In this document: positions 54,209 to 64,000 of the stretch, one piece after another
Position numbering within the stretch: position 1 is the stretch's first letter
Layout: every line of letters begins with the position of its first letter
DNA from: Marinobacter subterrani
Lineage (GTDB): Bacteria; Pseudomonadota; Gammaproteobacteria; Pseudomonadales; Oleiphilaceae
Length of the DNA: 64,000 nt
Direction of reading: 5' to 3'
Assembly (NCBI RefSeq): GCF_001045555.1
Contig: NZ_LFBU01000001.1
Coordinates: 2,418,001-2,482,000, forward strand
Notes under the pieces: model-generated
What the model saw: the letters and a program-made list of their open reading frames with translations, nothing else
The model's database searches: none
What the model was told of the DNA's origin: nothing
Position numbers and translations under genes: made by a program

Positions 54209-56038
54209 TCAGTGCGTTGAAACGTTCAGGTAAATCCGTGGCAGTACTCTCGGGAGCTGGGTGGGATCACTGACCACGGCAAAGCCATCGCGGCCAAACA
54301 GGTAGGGCAGGTAATCGTGGCCGCACTCATCCACCGTAACGCAGTAGGGGGTTATGCCCAGCTGCCGGGCTTCGATAATCGCCTGGCGGGTATCTTCAAT
54401 GCCGTAGCGCCCTTCGTACTGATCCAGATCGTTGGGCTTGCCGTCACTGACCAGCAACAGCACCCGGTGGGCCTGGGGCTGCCGCTCCAGAATCCGGCTG
54501 GACTGTCGGATTGCCGCGCCCATACGGGTGTAGAACCCCGGTTTGATTCGGGCAATGCGGCCACGGACCCGATCACTGTACGGCTCGCCAAAGTTTTTCA
54601 TCAGCTGATAGCGGACATGACTGTTGCGCACGGAGGAGAACCCGTAGATGGCGAAATCATCCCGGGTCTGGTCCAGGCCTTCGGCCAGCACCATCAGACT
54701 GTCGCGGATGACATCAATCACCTGGCAGTCGTCACTCACATAGCCTTCGGTCGACAGGGACAGATCGGCCAGGATCAGGCAGCAGAAGTCACGATGCGTC
54801 TTGCGCTGATCCAGAAAAAAGTTCTGCCGGGCGGTATCCCTGAGCGGTTTGCTGTACTCATCGATCCAGGCATCGAGATCAAGGTCCTGGCCGTCTGGCT
54901 GGCCCCGAAGCCGGGTATTGCCAAGCCCCACCAAGGCGAACTTGCGCCTGACCTCCTCACTGGTCTGCCGGAGATGTGCCGGTAAACTGACTGGCTCTGC
55001 TTCATCCGCCAGAAGTGGCTGCAAGAGGCAGACGTCCGGCCGCAAGCGGCCTTTCCGGTAATGCCACTCCGGTAAACGGATTCCCGGCCCCAGGCACAGT
55101 TCATCGTTTTCTGCGGCGGGCAGATCCAGGTCAAACTTCACTTTTGCCGCCGTGGCTTTGCGCTGGCGTGACACCGTAATCAGGTCGATGTCATTGGCGA
55201 TCTGCTCGAAATCATCATCGCTGTCGTCATCCTGACAGCGGTCAAGATTGATCTGTTCGGTCCAGCTCATGAGGCTGTCGGGCAGAAACACCAGCAAGCC
55301 ATCCGTTTCATGCTCATCATCGATTCGCTGCGCCTGTTTGCGTTGCTGCAGGGTTTGTTGTTCGGACGAGCGCTCTCCCGCCTCCAATTCCGGCCCGGAC
55401 CCGGTGGTTGCGACCGGCACGCTGAACAGCGTCGGCGGTTGGGGGTACAACCATAGCCAGACCGGAAAGCAGTCAAATGCCGATGAGGGCAGATCTGCCA
55501 GCAGGCCAGGCTCCCGCAATGCCTGGGCAACCGCCAGTTCACGCCGCCGGAGATCCTCGGGAATATCGTCAACTGGCGGTCTCAAAGCCATCAGTTCAGC
55601 CACCAGCTCCTTATACTGCCTGTTGAGGCCGGGATACGACGATGTCAATGCCAGGGCGGCCTGCTGATTGTCCCGAAACCAGTTGCTTACCTGTGGAAGG
55701 CGGGCGGCCATCGCCACCAGCCAGTAATAGAGCGATGTATTGAGCCGGGGGGACGAGAATACCGCCAGTGACGCCGGCAAACGCACACTTCGGTCGTCCT
55801 GCCATGGCAGGGCAAAACGCTGATGGCTGCCGGCAACACGCTGCATACCCGTTCGCCTGAGCCGGACCTTTCGGGCATCGGCAGGCTCCAGGGTTTTGCC
55901 CGGCGCGCCGCCCAGCGCCCGATAATAGAGCGTAAGCTCCGCCTGCAGATCCGTGAGATTGACTGATGCGCTGGTAAAATCCGAGGTTACCTGCCGGGTA
56001 AGCCAGCGATCCCAGATCTTGCCGATAAATTCTTCCAT
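54209..56038 (-). CDS. norD: NorD, VWA-domain partner of NorQ
   Basis: 609 residues. The C-terminal third is a von Willebrand A domain with the MIDAS motif LADLSLSTEGYVSDD; RARIKPGFYTRMGAAIRQ-type and VSDGKPNDLDQYEGRYG blocks follow, typical of NorD/CbbO. An acidic middle (CQDDDSDDDFEQI) separates it from a helical N-terminus. It works with NorQ to mature NO reductase. Spaced 96 bases after norB. Confidence 0.94.
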   Translation of the reverse strand: MEEFIGKIWDRWLTRQVTSDFTSASVNLTDLQAELTLYYRALGGAPGKTLEPADARKVRLRRTGMQRVAGSHQRFALPWQDDRSVRLPASLAVFSSPRLNTSLYYWLVAMAARLPQVSNWFRDNQQAALALTSSYPGLNRQYKELVAELMALRPPVDDIPEDLRRRELAVAQALREPGLLADLPSSAFDCFPVWLWLYPQPPTLFSVPVATTGSGPELEAGERSSEQQTLQQRKQAQRIDDEHETDGLLVFLPDSLMSWTEQINLDRCQDDDSDDDFEQIANDIDLITVSRQRKATAAKVKFDLDLPAAENDELCLGPGIRLPEWHYRKGRLRPDVCLLQPLLADEAEPVSLPAHLRQTSEEVRRKFALVGLGNTRLRGQPDGQDLDLDAWIDEYSKPLRDTARQNFFLDQRKTHRDFCCLILADLSLSTEGYVSDDCQVIDVIRDSLMVLAEGLDQTRDDFAIYGFSSVRNSHVRYQLMKNFGEPYSDRVRGRIARIKPGFYTRMGAAIRQSSRILERQPQAHRVLLLVSDGKPNDLDQYEGRYGIEDTRQAIIEARQLGITPYCVTVDECGHDYLPYLFGRDGFAVVSDPTQLPRVLPRIYLNVSTH

Positions 56039-56134
56039 AGTTGCTCCCGGATAGTTGGGCTGCCCCTCGCCCGAGCCCGACCCGGGTAGACAGGGCGCAA
56101 GCGGAGGCAGCGAGCCGTTTATCTGATCAGATCA

Positions 56135-57562
<1,428 letters not shown>

Positions 57563-58009
57563 TCAACCTTCAACATTGGGTGGCCAGTCGTTGTCATCGA
57601 TCCTGGAGGTCCAGATCAGGAACTCCGCCAGGGCATCAACTTCTTCCTGAGTGAGATTGAACTGGGGCATCTTGCGTCGGCGCGGGTTATCCATGGGCTG
57701 TGCCGCAAGCCAGGACTGCATATAGCCCTTAAAGGCTTCTTCATTTCCCACACCTCTTCGATCAAAGACGTTAGCCAACTCAGGCGCATAGTAAGCACCC
57801 TCACCCATCAGGCTGTGGCACCCGATACAGTTGTTGGTTTCCCACAGCTCCTTGCCATGGGCTACTTCAGGGGTAATGTTCTCACTGCGGCTTCGCTCCG
57901 GAAGTTGCCGTACGGTATCAACGGTCAACCCCAGGAGGAGCAACAGAAAGAAAAAGCTACCGCCGTAGTAGATGTTCCTGGCCATACCTTTGGTAAATTT
58001 CTCAGCCAT
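57563..58009 (-). CDS. norC: Nitric oxide reductase cytochrome c subunit NorC
   Basis: 148 residues. One N-terminal membrane anchor (IYYGGSFFFLLLLLGLTV) and a periplasmic cytochrome c domain with CIGCH (C61, C64, H65); the axial Met is probably in RRRKMPQFNLT. It passes electrons to NorB. AGGAG lies seven bases before the ATG. First of norCBDQEF; a strong sigma-54 promoter and a NorR-like palindrome lie upstream. Confidence 0.97.
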   Translation of the reverse strand: MAEKFTKGMARNIYYGGSFFFLLLLLGLTVDTVRQLPERSRSENITPEVAHGKELWETNNCIGCHSLMGEGAYYAPELANVFDRRGVGNEEAFKGYMQSWLAAQPMDNPRRRKMPQFNLTQEEVDALAEFLIWTSRIDDNDWPPNVEG

Positions 58010-58030
58010 AGCTGACTCCTGTTATGCATT

Positions 58031-58049
58031 GGTCGTTCAAACTGCGACC
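58031..58049. repeat. Inverted repeat GGTCG-N9-CGACC in the norC leader region
   Basis: Short 5-bp arms 22-40 bases before the norC ATG, at or just after the expected transcription start (about 58045). It could be a small RNA hairpin at the 5' end or chance. Weak. Confidence 0.3.
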
Positions 58050-58055
58050 CTCACA

Positions 58056-58071
58056 AGCAATTGACGCGCCA
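58056..58071 (-). promoter_or_regulatory. Sigma-54 promoter before norCB
   Basis: On the minus strand TGGCGCGTCAATTGCT matches TGGCACG-N4-TTGCW at all specified bases but one. GG (58069-58070) and GC (58057-58058) are ten bases apart. A start near 58045 leaves a 35-base leader to the norC ATG. The NorR-type palindrome at 58166-58182 is about 130 bases upstream of that start. Confidence 0.78.
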
Positions 58072-58165
58072 ACACTTCATCCAATTGATTTAATTAGACT
58101 TTTTAATGCATACAGGAAGTTCGTGGTAGGAAGGACAACGCCAAATTCAGGTTGATTTGATAGCG

Positions 58166-58182
58166 GGTGTCAGAGTGACACC
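58166..58182. promoter_or_regulatory. NorR-type palindrome between norC and hemN
   Basis: GGTGTCA-GAG-TGACACC is a perfect inverted repeat and contains GTCAGAGTGAC, which fits GT-N7-AC and the GTCA-N3-TGAC form well. A second, poorer GT-N7-AC lies at 58126-58136. Rest of the 313-base gap to hemN: an AT-rich stretch (58081-58112) with half sites for Fnr- and NsrR-like proteins that are too weak to call. Confidence 0.65.
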
Positions 58183-58322
58183 GGGCATTCGGGCAACTGC
58201 CCTTAACGAAAATCTTTTCATTGGGAAACAGTGAGTTGAAGATCTGGCCCCGGAATTGCTGTGGTAATGCGACAGACGAAACAGCCAGCAATCCAGATAC
58301 CCGGGACAATGAGGAGTGCCCC

Positions 58323-59702
58323 ATGACAGTCGATTTCAATGCGGATCTTCTGGTGAAATATGACACCTATGGCCCGCGCTATACCTCGTACCCAACTGCC
58401 GTGGAGTTTTCGAGCGGTTTTGGCGAAGCCGAATACAGGCATGAGCTCGAGCAAAGCAACCAGCGGCGGACGCCCCTGTCGCTTTATTTTCACATCCCCT
58501 TCTGCCAATCCCTCTGCTTCTATTGCGCCTGCGCCAAGATTATTACCCACAAGCAAGAACGCAGCATTCCCTATCTTGAGCGGATTCATACCGAGATTGC
58601 ACGGCAGGCGGAGCTGGTCGATCCGAATCGGGAAGTCAGTCAGCTTCACTTCGGAGGCGGTACACCCACGTTTCTACATGATGAACAACTCTCGGCGCTG
58701 CTGGGGGAAATCCGCAGGAACTTCACCCTGGCGCCTCCAGAGTCCCGCGAATTTTCGATTGAGATCGACCCGCGGGCGGTACGCAAAACCACGATCCCGT
58801 TACTGCACGAGCTTGGCTTCAATCGCATCAGTCTGGGTGTGCAGGATTTTGATCCCAAGGTTCAGAGGGCGGTGAACCGAATTCAGTCGGTCGAACAGAC
58901 GTTCGCTGTAATCGATGCAGCGCGGGCCGCTGGCTATCGGTCAACCAATGTGGATCTGATCTATGGCTTGCCACACCAGACGGTTGAGAGCTTCAGTACC
59001 ACTCTGGATACCGTGCTCTCGAAACGGCCAGAGCGTCTGGCCATCTATAACTATGCGCATATGCCTGACAAGGTCAAAGCCCAGAAGCTTATCAATGATG
59101 ATGACCTTCCATCGCCCGAAACCAAGCTGGCCATCCTGGAGATGACCGTTGAGCGGCTGCAGGACGCCGGTTATGTCTATCTCGGCATGGACCACTTTGC
59201 ACTGCCTGACGACGAGCTGACCCTGGCCAAACACAACGGCCAGCTGCAAAGGAATTTCCAGGGTTATTCCACCTACGCCGACACGGATCTGATCGGAATT
59301 GGCATGACCTCCATCGGTAAAACGAATCACAGTTTCAGCCAGAACATTCGACAGGAGGACGATTATTTTGCCGCCATCGACAGTGGCTCTCTGGCTATCG
59401 CCCGAGGTTACCAGCTGTCTCTCGACGACCGGATCCGACGTGATGTGATCCAGTCTTTGATGTGTCAGAACGAGGTGGTTTACGAGACAGTCAGCGCACG
59501 TTATGGCATCGATTTCTTCGATTATTTTTACCGGGAGATGCGACAGCTTGCCGGGATGGCCATGGATAACCTCGTTGTTATCAGCGCTCACCGGGTGGCC
59601 GTCACACCGACCGGGCAATTACTGCTACGGAACATAGCCATGGTATTCGATGCATACCTCCACCCAACCGAAAGCAAGCATCAGTTTTCCAAGGTTATCT
59701 GA
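58323..59702 (+). CDS. hemN: Oxygen-independent coproporphyrinogen III dehydrogenase HemN
   Basis: 459 residues from the ATG at 58323, with GAGGAG upstream. Radical-SAM motif C-x3-C-x2-C-x-C is CQSLCFYCAC; family blocks are YGPRYTSYPTAVEF, LHFGGGTPTFL and GIGMTSIGKTNHSFSQN. It makes protoporphyrinogen IX without oxygen, supplying heme for NarI, NorBC and other cytochromes in anaerobic growth. Divergent from norC; its 3' end is 16 bases from the convergent norR stop. Confidence 0.96.
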   Translation: MTVDFNADLLVKYDTYGPRYTSYPTAVEFSSGFGEAEYRHELEQSNQRRTPLSLYFHIPFCQSLCFYCACAKIITHKQERSIPYLERIHTEIARQAELVDPNREVSQLHFGGGTPTFLHDEQLSALLGEIRRNFTLAPPESREFSIEIDPRAVRKTTIPLLHELGFNRISLGVQDFDPKVQRAVNRIQSVEQTFAVIDAARAAGYRSTNVDLIYGLPHQTVESFSTTLDTVLSKRPERLAIYNYAHMPDKVKAQKLINDDDLPSPETKLAILEMTVERLQDAGYVYLGMDHFALPDDELTLAKHNGQLQRNFQGYSTYADTDLIGIGMTSIGKTNHSFSQNIRQEDDYFAAIDSGSLAIARGYQLSLDDRIRRDVIQSLMCQNEVVYETVSARYGIDFFDYFYREMRQLAGMAMDNLVVISAHRVAVTPTGQLLLRNIAMVFDAYLHPTESKHQFSKVI

Positions 59703-59718
59703 TCCATGAGGGGTTTCT

Positions 59719-61296
59719 TCAGGGGCTGCTGGTCAAGCTTTTGAGACCAAGCCGCTTGGCCATTCGGTGCAGGTTGCCCCGATCCATGCCCAGGGATTTT
59801 GCAGCCTGTGACCAGTTCTGGTTGTTTACGGCCAATCGCTCCGAAATGAGTTTTCTCTGAAAGTCCGCCAGCGCATCGTTCATGGCGGTATCCGAAGAGC
59901 TTTTCGGTTCCGGAGAGGTGTCTGGCTCGAAATCACGGGTAGGCCGAAACGTTATCGGTTGAACCTCGCCACCATCGATAAGGTCACAATGCCGGGATTC
60001 AATTGTGGCAATACCCCGTTGCTGCTCCGACCTCGCCCTGAGAGATGCCCGGCTGATCACGTGCTCCAGCTCGCGGACGTTGCCGGGCCAGGAATAGCCA
60101 CCCATCTGGCTCAGCGCTTCCGGGGCAATACGGAGGCTCTTCAAACCGAGCTTGAGTCGCATTTTTTCGGCAAAGTACCCGGCCAGTAGCGGAATATCTC
60201 CATGACGGCGCCTCAAGGGGGGCACTTCCACCGGAAAAACACTGAGTCGATGGTAGAGGTCGCGACGGAACTGACCGTTTTCAACATCCTGTTTCAGGTC
60301 CCGATTCGTAGCCGCCAGTATGCGAACATCGACACGCCGGGTTTTATCCGCCCCCACCCTCTGAACCTCACCATTTTGCAGGACCCTTAACATCTTGGCT
60401 TGCAGGAGCGGAGACAGCTCACCGATCTCGTCAAGGAACAGAGTGCCGCCGTCTGCCAGCTCAAACTTACCGTCCCGATCCGAGGTGGCGCCGGTGAAGG
60501 CGCCCTTGGTATGGCCAAAGAGCTCGCTTTCGGCAAGAGACTCCGGCAGCGCCGCGCAGTTGATATGAACCAGCGGCTGATCGCACCGCGATGACAACAG
60601 GTGAATGGTCCGGGCTACCAGCTCTTTGCCGACGCCTGTCTCACCACCAATCAGAACAGACAAGTCCGACGCTGCTACCAGTTCGAGTTCTTTGTTGAGG
60701 TGCTGCATTTCAGCACTTTTTCCGATGAGTTCTCCGCCATCCCGTTTCAGCGCCTCACTAACCAGTTCCTGTGCCAACAGGTTCTTATGTCTGGCTTGCT
60801 GCTCCAGCCATTCAATCAGTAAAGCCGAGCGCATGGCAGCCGCCGCCAGGGCTGAGAATGCCGACATGGTCTGATCATCAACACCATCGAACATGCCCGG
60901 CGTCAAACCATCCAGTGTCAGAATGCCAAGCAGCTGTTGATCAACATAAAGGGCACAACCCATGCAGGCGTGAACTTCCAGGTTGCCTTCGTGCCCCAGC
61001 ACCAGTCCGTCATAGGGGTCGGGCAAATCGGAATCGGCAGGAAAGCGCACCGGTTGCTCGGACGCAATAATCTGCTGGAAGCGCGGATGCTGGCGCGGAT
61101 CAAACCGCCGCCCGAGAGTGTCGGTCGACAGACCGTCTATCGCTACCGGCACCAAGAGCTCATTTTCATACTTGAGCAGCACGGACGCATCACATGGCAT
61201 AACCCGGCGCACCGCACCCAGCAGCCTCTGGTATCGATCCTGCGCTGACAGATCTTTTGTCAGATCGACAGCAATATCGAGCAATGCCTCAATCAT
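59719..61296 (-). CDS. norR: NO-responsive sigma-54 activator NorR
   Basis: 525 residues from the ATG at 61296, which has GGAGG at the right distance; a GTG two codons earlier does not. The GAF domain (1-160) carries H109 and C111 in VHACMGC, matching the NO-binding iron ligand region of E. coli NorR. The AAA+ domain has GETGVGKE (218-225), GAFTGA for sigma-54 contact (265-270) and TLFLDE (285-290). A Fis-type helix-turn-helix ends the protein ([20 protein letters not shown]). NO turns it on. Target-like sites lie before norC and before the Crp/Fnr-norEF unit. Confidence 0.95.
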   Translation of the reverse strand: MIEALLDIAVDLTKDLSAQDRYQRLLGAVRRVMPCDASVLLKYENELLVPVAIDGLSTDTLGRRFDPRQHPRFQQIIASEQPVRFPADSDLPDPYDGLVLGHEGNLEVHACMGCALYVDQQLLGILTLDGLTPGMFDGVDDQTMSAFSALAAAAMRSALLIEWLEQQARHKNLLAQELVSEALKRDGGELIGKSAEMQHLNKELELVAASDLSVLIGGETGVGKELVARTIHLLSSRCDQPLVHINCAALPESLAESELFGHTKGAFTGATSDRDGKFELADGGTLFLDEIGELSPLLQAKMLRVLQNGEVQRVGADKTRRVDVRILAATNRDLKQDVENGQFRRDLYHRLSVFPVEVPPLRRRHGDIPLLAGYFAEKMRLKLGLKSLRIAPEALSQMGGYSWPGNVRELEHVISRASLRARSEQQRGIATIESRHCDLIDGGEVQPITFRPTRDFEPDTSPEPKSSSDTAMNDALADFQRKLISERLAVNNQNWSQAAKSLGMDRGNLHRMAKRLGLKSLTSSP

Positions 61297-61351
61297 TTTC
61301 ACCCTCCAGATTCATGGCGTTGATGATGCGCCGAGAAAATAAGAACAATTC

Positions 61352-61386
61352 TTGACACCCATTAAAATGTATTCTATATATATCTT
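61352..61386 (+). promoter_or_regulatory. Sigma-70 promoter overlapped by an NsrR-like site, before the Ric-like gene
   Basis: TTGACA (61352-61357), a 17-base spacer and TATATA (61375-61380) form a near-consensus promoter. The 23-bp block 61364-61386 fits the NsrR pattern AANATGYATTT-N-AAATRCATNTT in 10 of 11 and 9 of 11 half-site positions. Bound NsrR would cover the spacer and -10, a plain repression design. Confidence 0.72.
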
Positions 61387-61409
61387 AAAGCAAGAGAGGA
61401 GGATCAGCA

Positions 61410-62081
61410 ATGAACTATCAGGACATTCTCGGCAACTGCAGTGAAACCACCGTCGGCCAGTTGGTCGGTCGATGCCCCCAGACTCTGGACGTATTCAGAA
61501 AGCACGTCCCGGAAATCGAGGCCCACCGCCTGACAACCGTCGACATCGTCGCATCCATTGCCGGTGTCGAGCCGAAGCGGTTGTGTCAGGAATTGTTTGA
61601 TACGGTAATGGAACAGACACCGATTGAGGAACTGGACACAGATGTGCTGCTGGAGCTCATATCAAGAGGCTACGATGCCCGGCATATAGAAAAACTTCCG
61701 GAAATTCACCGGCTCGCCCGCAAGATCGAGGCAGTACACAGGGCAAACCCTGACGTCCCCAAAGGCATCACACTGGCCGTCAAAAAGCTGGAACATATGC
61801 TCACTGACCACATTGAGCGGGAGAACGCCTACGTGCTGAAGCGAATGGAGCATGACCAGCCGCCCCGGCCTGACACTCCGATCGCCCAGATGAATGAGGA
61901 GCACTCCCTTATCAAACGGCAACTGAACAAGCTACGCCAGATGACCCGGAATTACCGGGCTCCGGATTCAGCCTGCCGGTCCTGGCAGCGGTTTTACCAG
62001 GAGCTCAAAGCGCTGGATTTCCGGTTGTCTGAGCAGATCTATCTGGAGAAGGAAGTGTTATTCCCGAGATTCCAGTTCTGA
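61410..62081 (+). CDS. Ric/YtfE/NorA-like di-iron protein without the usual cysteine pair
   Basis: 223 residues, the length of YtfE. C-terminal hemerythrin-like ligands are in EIHRLARKIEAVHRANPD, HMLTDHIERENAYVL, MNEEHSLIKRQL and EQIYLEKEVLFPRF. The N-terminal domain aligns with ScdA_N (TTVGQLVGRCPQTLDVFRKH), but where Ric proteins have the tandem Cys pair (as in GIDYCCGG), this has HVPEIEAHRL. AGAGGAGGA precedes the ATG. Divergent from norR; NsrR-type repression is likely. Ralstonia NorA, a norB partner, is a close functional analogue. Confidence 0.85.
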   Translation: MNYQDILGNCSETTVGQLVGRCPQTLDVFRKHVPEIEAHRLTTVDIVASIAGVEPKRLCQELFDTVMEQTPIEELDTDVLLELISRGYDARHIEKLPEIHRLARKIEAVHRANPDVPKGITLAVKKLEHMLTDHIERENAYVLKRMEHDQPPRPDTPIAQMNEEHSLIKRQLNKLRQMTRNYRAPDSACRSWQRFYQELKALDFRLSEQIYLEKEVLFPRFQF

Positions 62082-62391
62082 TGATGGATTGATATGTCTG
62101 AAAGGCCCGGTTCCGCACGACTGCCAGAAGAAGGTTGGTGACCTCGGTCGATCTACAGGTGATAGGCCCGGGAGGGACATCCCGGCTCGCATCAACGTCA
62201 ACCGTATCCGGCCCAAGTCCTCACCCTCACCGTTTTCGACCAGCGTGCGGACGTCGCCGTCACTCATCGCTATTCTCAGCGAAGCCACGGACAAATCCAG
62301 GCACGTTGGGAGCAGTTCGGCATCAACAAGGAAGATCATCAATACACAATGACGATTCCACAATTTATCCATTTACTGGGAGTAATCTATT
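62082..62391. other. 310-base gap with no recognised gene
   Basis: Frames on both strands are open for up to 104 codons but have no homology I recognise and no ribosome site, and their composition is Ser/Arg/Pro-rich as in chance frames. The CMD-family gene's ribosome site (GGGAG) lies at the right end. The stretch may hold a decayed gene, but I see nothing firm. Confidence 0.4.
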
Positions 62392-62700
62392 ATGACCACG
62401 CAGACCCCGGGCCAAAGACGCAATAGCCTTACCCCTGACATTGAGAAGGCCTGGCGCGAGTTCAGCGGCGCCGTCTTTAAAGACGGCGCCCTGGACAAGC
62501 GAACCAAACAGCTCATTGCAGTGGCGGTGGCCCATGTAACCCAGTGCCCCGACTGTATTCAGGGACATGCGCGCGCTGCTGCCCGCGAAAAGGCCACTGA
62601 GGAGCAGATCATGGAAGCCATCTGGGTTGCGGCAGAAATGCGCGCGGGTGGTGCCGTTGCTCACTCAAGGCGAGCGTTCGAGGCCTTGGATCGTGGCTGA
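62392..62700 (+). CDS. Carboxymuconolactone decarboxylase (AhpD-like) family protein
   Basis: 102 residues. The family redox motif is CPDCIQGH (C-x2-C-x3-H), in the block LIAVAVAHVTQCPDC; AREKATEEQIMEAIWVAAEM follows. Such small helical proteins act as alkylhydroperoxidase-like thiol enzymes. The substrate is unknown; position after NO-response genes suggests stress defence. A perfect 24-bp palindrome lies inside its coding region (62467-62490). Confidence 0.88.
   Translation: MTTQTPGQRRNSLTPDIEKAWREFSGAVFKDGALDKRTKQLIAVAVAHVTQCPDCIQGHARAAAREKATEEQIMEAIWVAAEMRAGGAVAHSRRAFEALDRG
62467..62490. repeat. Perfect 24-bp palindrome inside the CMD-family gene
   Basis: GGCGCCGTCTTT is followed directly by its reverse complement AAAGACGGCGCC. 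The palindrome encodes G-A-V-F-K-D-G-A, so part of the symmetry is forced by codon choice. No loop, so an RNA hairpin would need to open four or more central bases. Meaning unclear. Confidence 0.6.
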
Positions 62701-62757
62701 CCTGACTTCGGGTTCAACCACGCCGTTACAGACTATTGGTTTACTCGGTCTGTCTTG

Positions 62758-64000
62758 CTAGACCACGCCTTGCTGAAGCATGGCCTGTGCTACCTTGATA
62801 AAACCGGCGATATTAGCGCCCGCAACATAGTCGATGGTCGACTCACCCTTCTGACCGTATTGCTGACAGGAATGGTGGATCGAGATCATGATGTTATGCA
62901 ACCGTGCATCCACCTCCCCATCAGTCCAGTGCTGGCGCATAGAGTTTTGCGCCATTTCCAGTCCGCTTACGGCAACACCGCCAGCATTCGAGGCCTTGCC
63001 CGGTGCATAGAGAATGTCAGCTCCCTGGAAGCGCTCCACCGCCTCAAGGGTTGAGGGCATGTTGGCGCCTTCGGCAACACAGAAGCAGCCATTACCCAGC
63101 AACGCTTCGGCATCAGCAGTATCCAGCTCATTCTGGGTAGCGCAGGGCAGTGCGATGTCACAGGGAAACACCCATGGTTTTGCTCCGCGCTCAAAAGCCA
63201 GGTCAAACCTTTCCGCAAGCTCAGAAATACGCCCGCGCCGGTTGTTCTTCAGATCCATGAGATAATCCCATTGGCTCTCAGTGAAGCCATCTGGATTGTA
63301 GACAGTTCCTTCTGAGTCCGAAAAAGTCACCACAACTCCATCCAGGTCCATGATCTTCTCTGCGGAATATTGAGCCACGTTACCGGATCCGGAGATCGCG
63401 ACCCGCTGACCGGTCAGAGTTTTCCCGCGGGTTTTCAGCATTTCCTCCACAAAATAAACCAGGCCATAACCGGTTGCTTCAGGACGAATGAGACTTCCTC
63501 CAAAGCTCCTGCCTTTACCGGTGAAGGTGCCAGTCACTTCATTGGCAAGCTTGCGATACATACCGTAGAGGTAGCCGATTTCCCGTTCGCCGACACCAAT
63601 ATCCCCCGCAGGAATATCACGGTCAGGGCCGATATGCCGGTGCAACTCTGTCATCAGGGACTGGCAGAAACGCATGACTTCGCCATCACTTCTGCCCTTG
63701 GGGTCGAAGTCAGCCCCCCCTTTGGCGCCACCCAGCGAAAGCGTTGTCAGAGCATTCTTGAAGACTTGCTCAAAGGCGAGAAACTTGAGAATGCTCAGAT
63801 TCACTGAAGGATGAAAACGCAGGCCGCCTTTAAAAGGGCCAATAGCGCTGTTCATCTGCACCCGATAGCCCCGGTTAACCTGAACCTCGCCCCTGTCGTC
63901 AACCCAGGGAATACGGAACTGGATGATCCGCTCCGGTTCCAGCATACGATCAAGCAGCCCATGCCCGGTATATTCAGGATGTTCTTCGAGGAACGGCCAG
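62758..64000 (-). CDS. gdhA: NADP-type glutamate dehydrogenase GdhA, 5' end beyond the window
   Basis: 414 codons are visible, open to the last base; the full protein would be near 445 residues. Glutamate-binding and catalytic blocks are GGLRFHPSVN, LGGAKGGADFDPKGRSDGE and PAGDIGVGEREIGYLYG; the dinucleotide fold has VAISGSGNVAQYSAEKIMDLDG. It makes glutamate from 2-oxoglutarate and ammonium. The methionine at 63945 is internal, as WPFLEEHPEYTGHGLLDR precedes it. Its 3' end faces the CMD gene, 57 bases apart. Confidence 0.95.
   Translation of the reverse strand, partial: WPFLEEHPEYTGHGLLDRMLEPERIIQFRIPWVDDRGEVQVNRGYRVQMNSAIGPFKGGLRFHPSVNLSILKFLAFEQVFKNALTTLSLGGAKGGADFDPKGRSDGEVMRFCQSLMTELHRHIGPDRDIPAGDIGVGEREIGYLYGMYRKLANEVTGTFTGKGRSFGGSLIRPEATGYGLVYFVEEMLKTRGKTLTGQRVAISGSGNVAQYSAEKIMDLDGVVVTFSDSEGTVYNPDGFTESQWDYLMDLKNNRRGRISELAERFDLAFERGAKPWVFPCDIALPCATQNELDTADAEALLGNGCFCVAEGANMPSTLEAVERFQGADILYAPGKASNAGGVAVSGLEMAQNSMRQHWTDGEVDARLHNIMISIHHSCQQYGQKGESTIDYVAGANIAGFIKVAQAMLQQGVV

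Noticed and set aside
58081..58112. TTGATTTAATTAG and an ATGCATTA word as Fnr and NsrR sites for norC
   Set aside because: Only one half of each site fits; the sigma-54/NorR elements explain the region better.
62058..62372. A 104-codon minus-strand frame after the Ric-like gene
   Set aside because: No ribosome site and no recognised family; it overlaps the end of a solid gene and its composition looks random.

Overview
The window looks like a chromosome segment of a moderately GC-rich, facultatively anaerobic gammaproteobacterium. A Marinobacter-type organism is the best guess: a wax ester synthase lies beside a DesT-type fatty-acid desaturase locus, a complete nar-nos-nor denitrification set is present, and the intergenic palindromes look familiar from that group. 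This assignment is inference from gene content, because no rRNA or other taxonomic marker is present. No tRNA, rRNA, CRISPR array, insertion sequence or prophage was recognised.

Layout. 1-5940: housekeeping genes (end of rsmE, a DUF445 membrane protein, an HDOD protein, a YihY/BrkB membrane protein, a D-2-hydroxyacid dehydrogenase, a thiopurine methyltransferase). 6317-13048: prkA-yeaH-spoVR plus a PhoD-like phosphatase as one operon. 13049-18916: lrgAB-type membrane proteins, a WS/DGAT acyltransferase, and a DesT-like repressor divergent from a ferredoxin reductase/desaturase pair, with tandem operators between them. 18906-20741: a membrane diguanylate cyclase. 20858-23714: nsrR, ybaN, a small membrane protein, a hemerythrin-like protein and moaA. 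23860-31763: nosRZDFYL on the minus strand. 31870-33485: a 133-aa orphan, a DGC-domain protein and a Dnr-type regulator. 33651-36821: rlmE, an FAD protein and a SpoU methyltransferase. 36831-48709: PPIase, narIJHG, narK and narXL. 48871-50478: ubiT, a SufT fusion and a possible small ORF. 50832-58009: a second Crp/Fnr regulator with one norEF pair, facing norCBDQ plus a second norEF pair. 58323-64000: hemN, norR, a Ric/NorA-like protein, a CMD-family protein and gdhA (cut by the window edge).

How it fits together. The denitrification genes come with their regulators: NarXL (nitrate), a Dnr-type and a second Crp/Fnr protein (low oxygen or NO), NsrR and NorR (NO). DNA sites that fit these regulators can be read directly. 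There are TTGA-N6-TCAA boxes before nosR, before dnr and between narK and narX. Inverted heptamers that could bind NarL lie before narG and between narK and narX. An NsrR-like site sits over a sigma-70 promoter before the Ric-like gene. Sigma-54 promoters with GT-N7-AC NorR motifs lie before norCB and before the second Crp/Fnr-norEF unit. MoaA (molybdopterin for NarG), HemN (anaerobic heme) and UbiT (oxygen-independent ubiquinone) would support anaerobic respiration. No nitrite reductase gene (nirS/nirK) is in the window.

The least explained features are long intergenic palindromes. Their core is conserved between copies, but their outer arms are unique to each copy and still perfectly self-complementary. 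Also notable are the duplicated convergent norEF pairs, an A-type/SufT fusion, and a Ric-like protein lacking the cysteine pair of its family.
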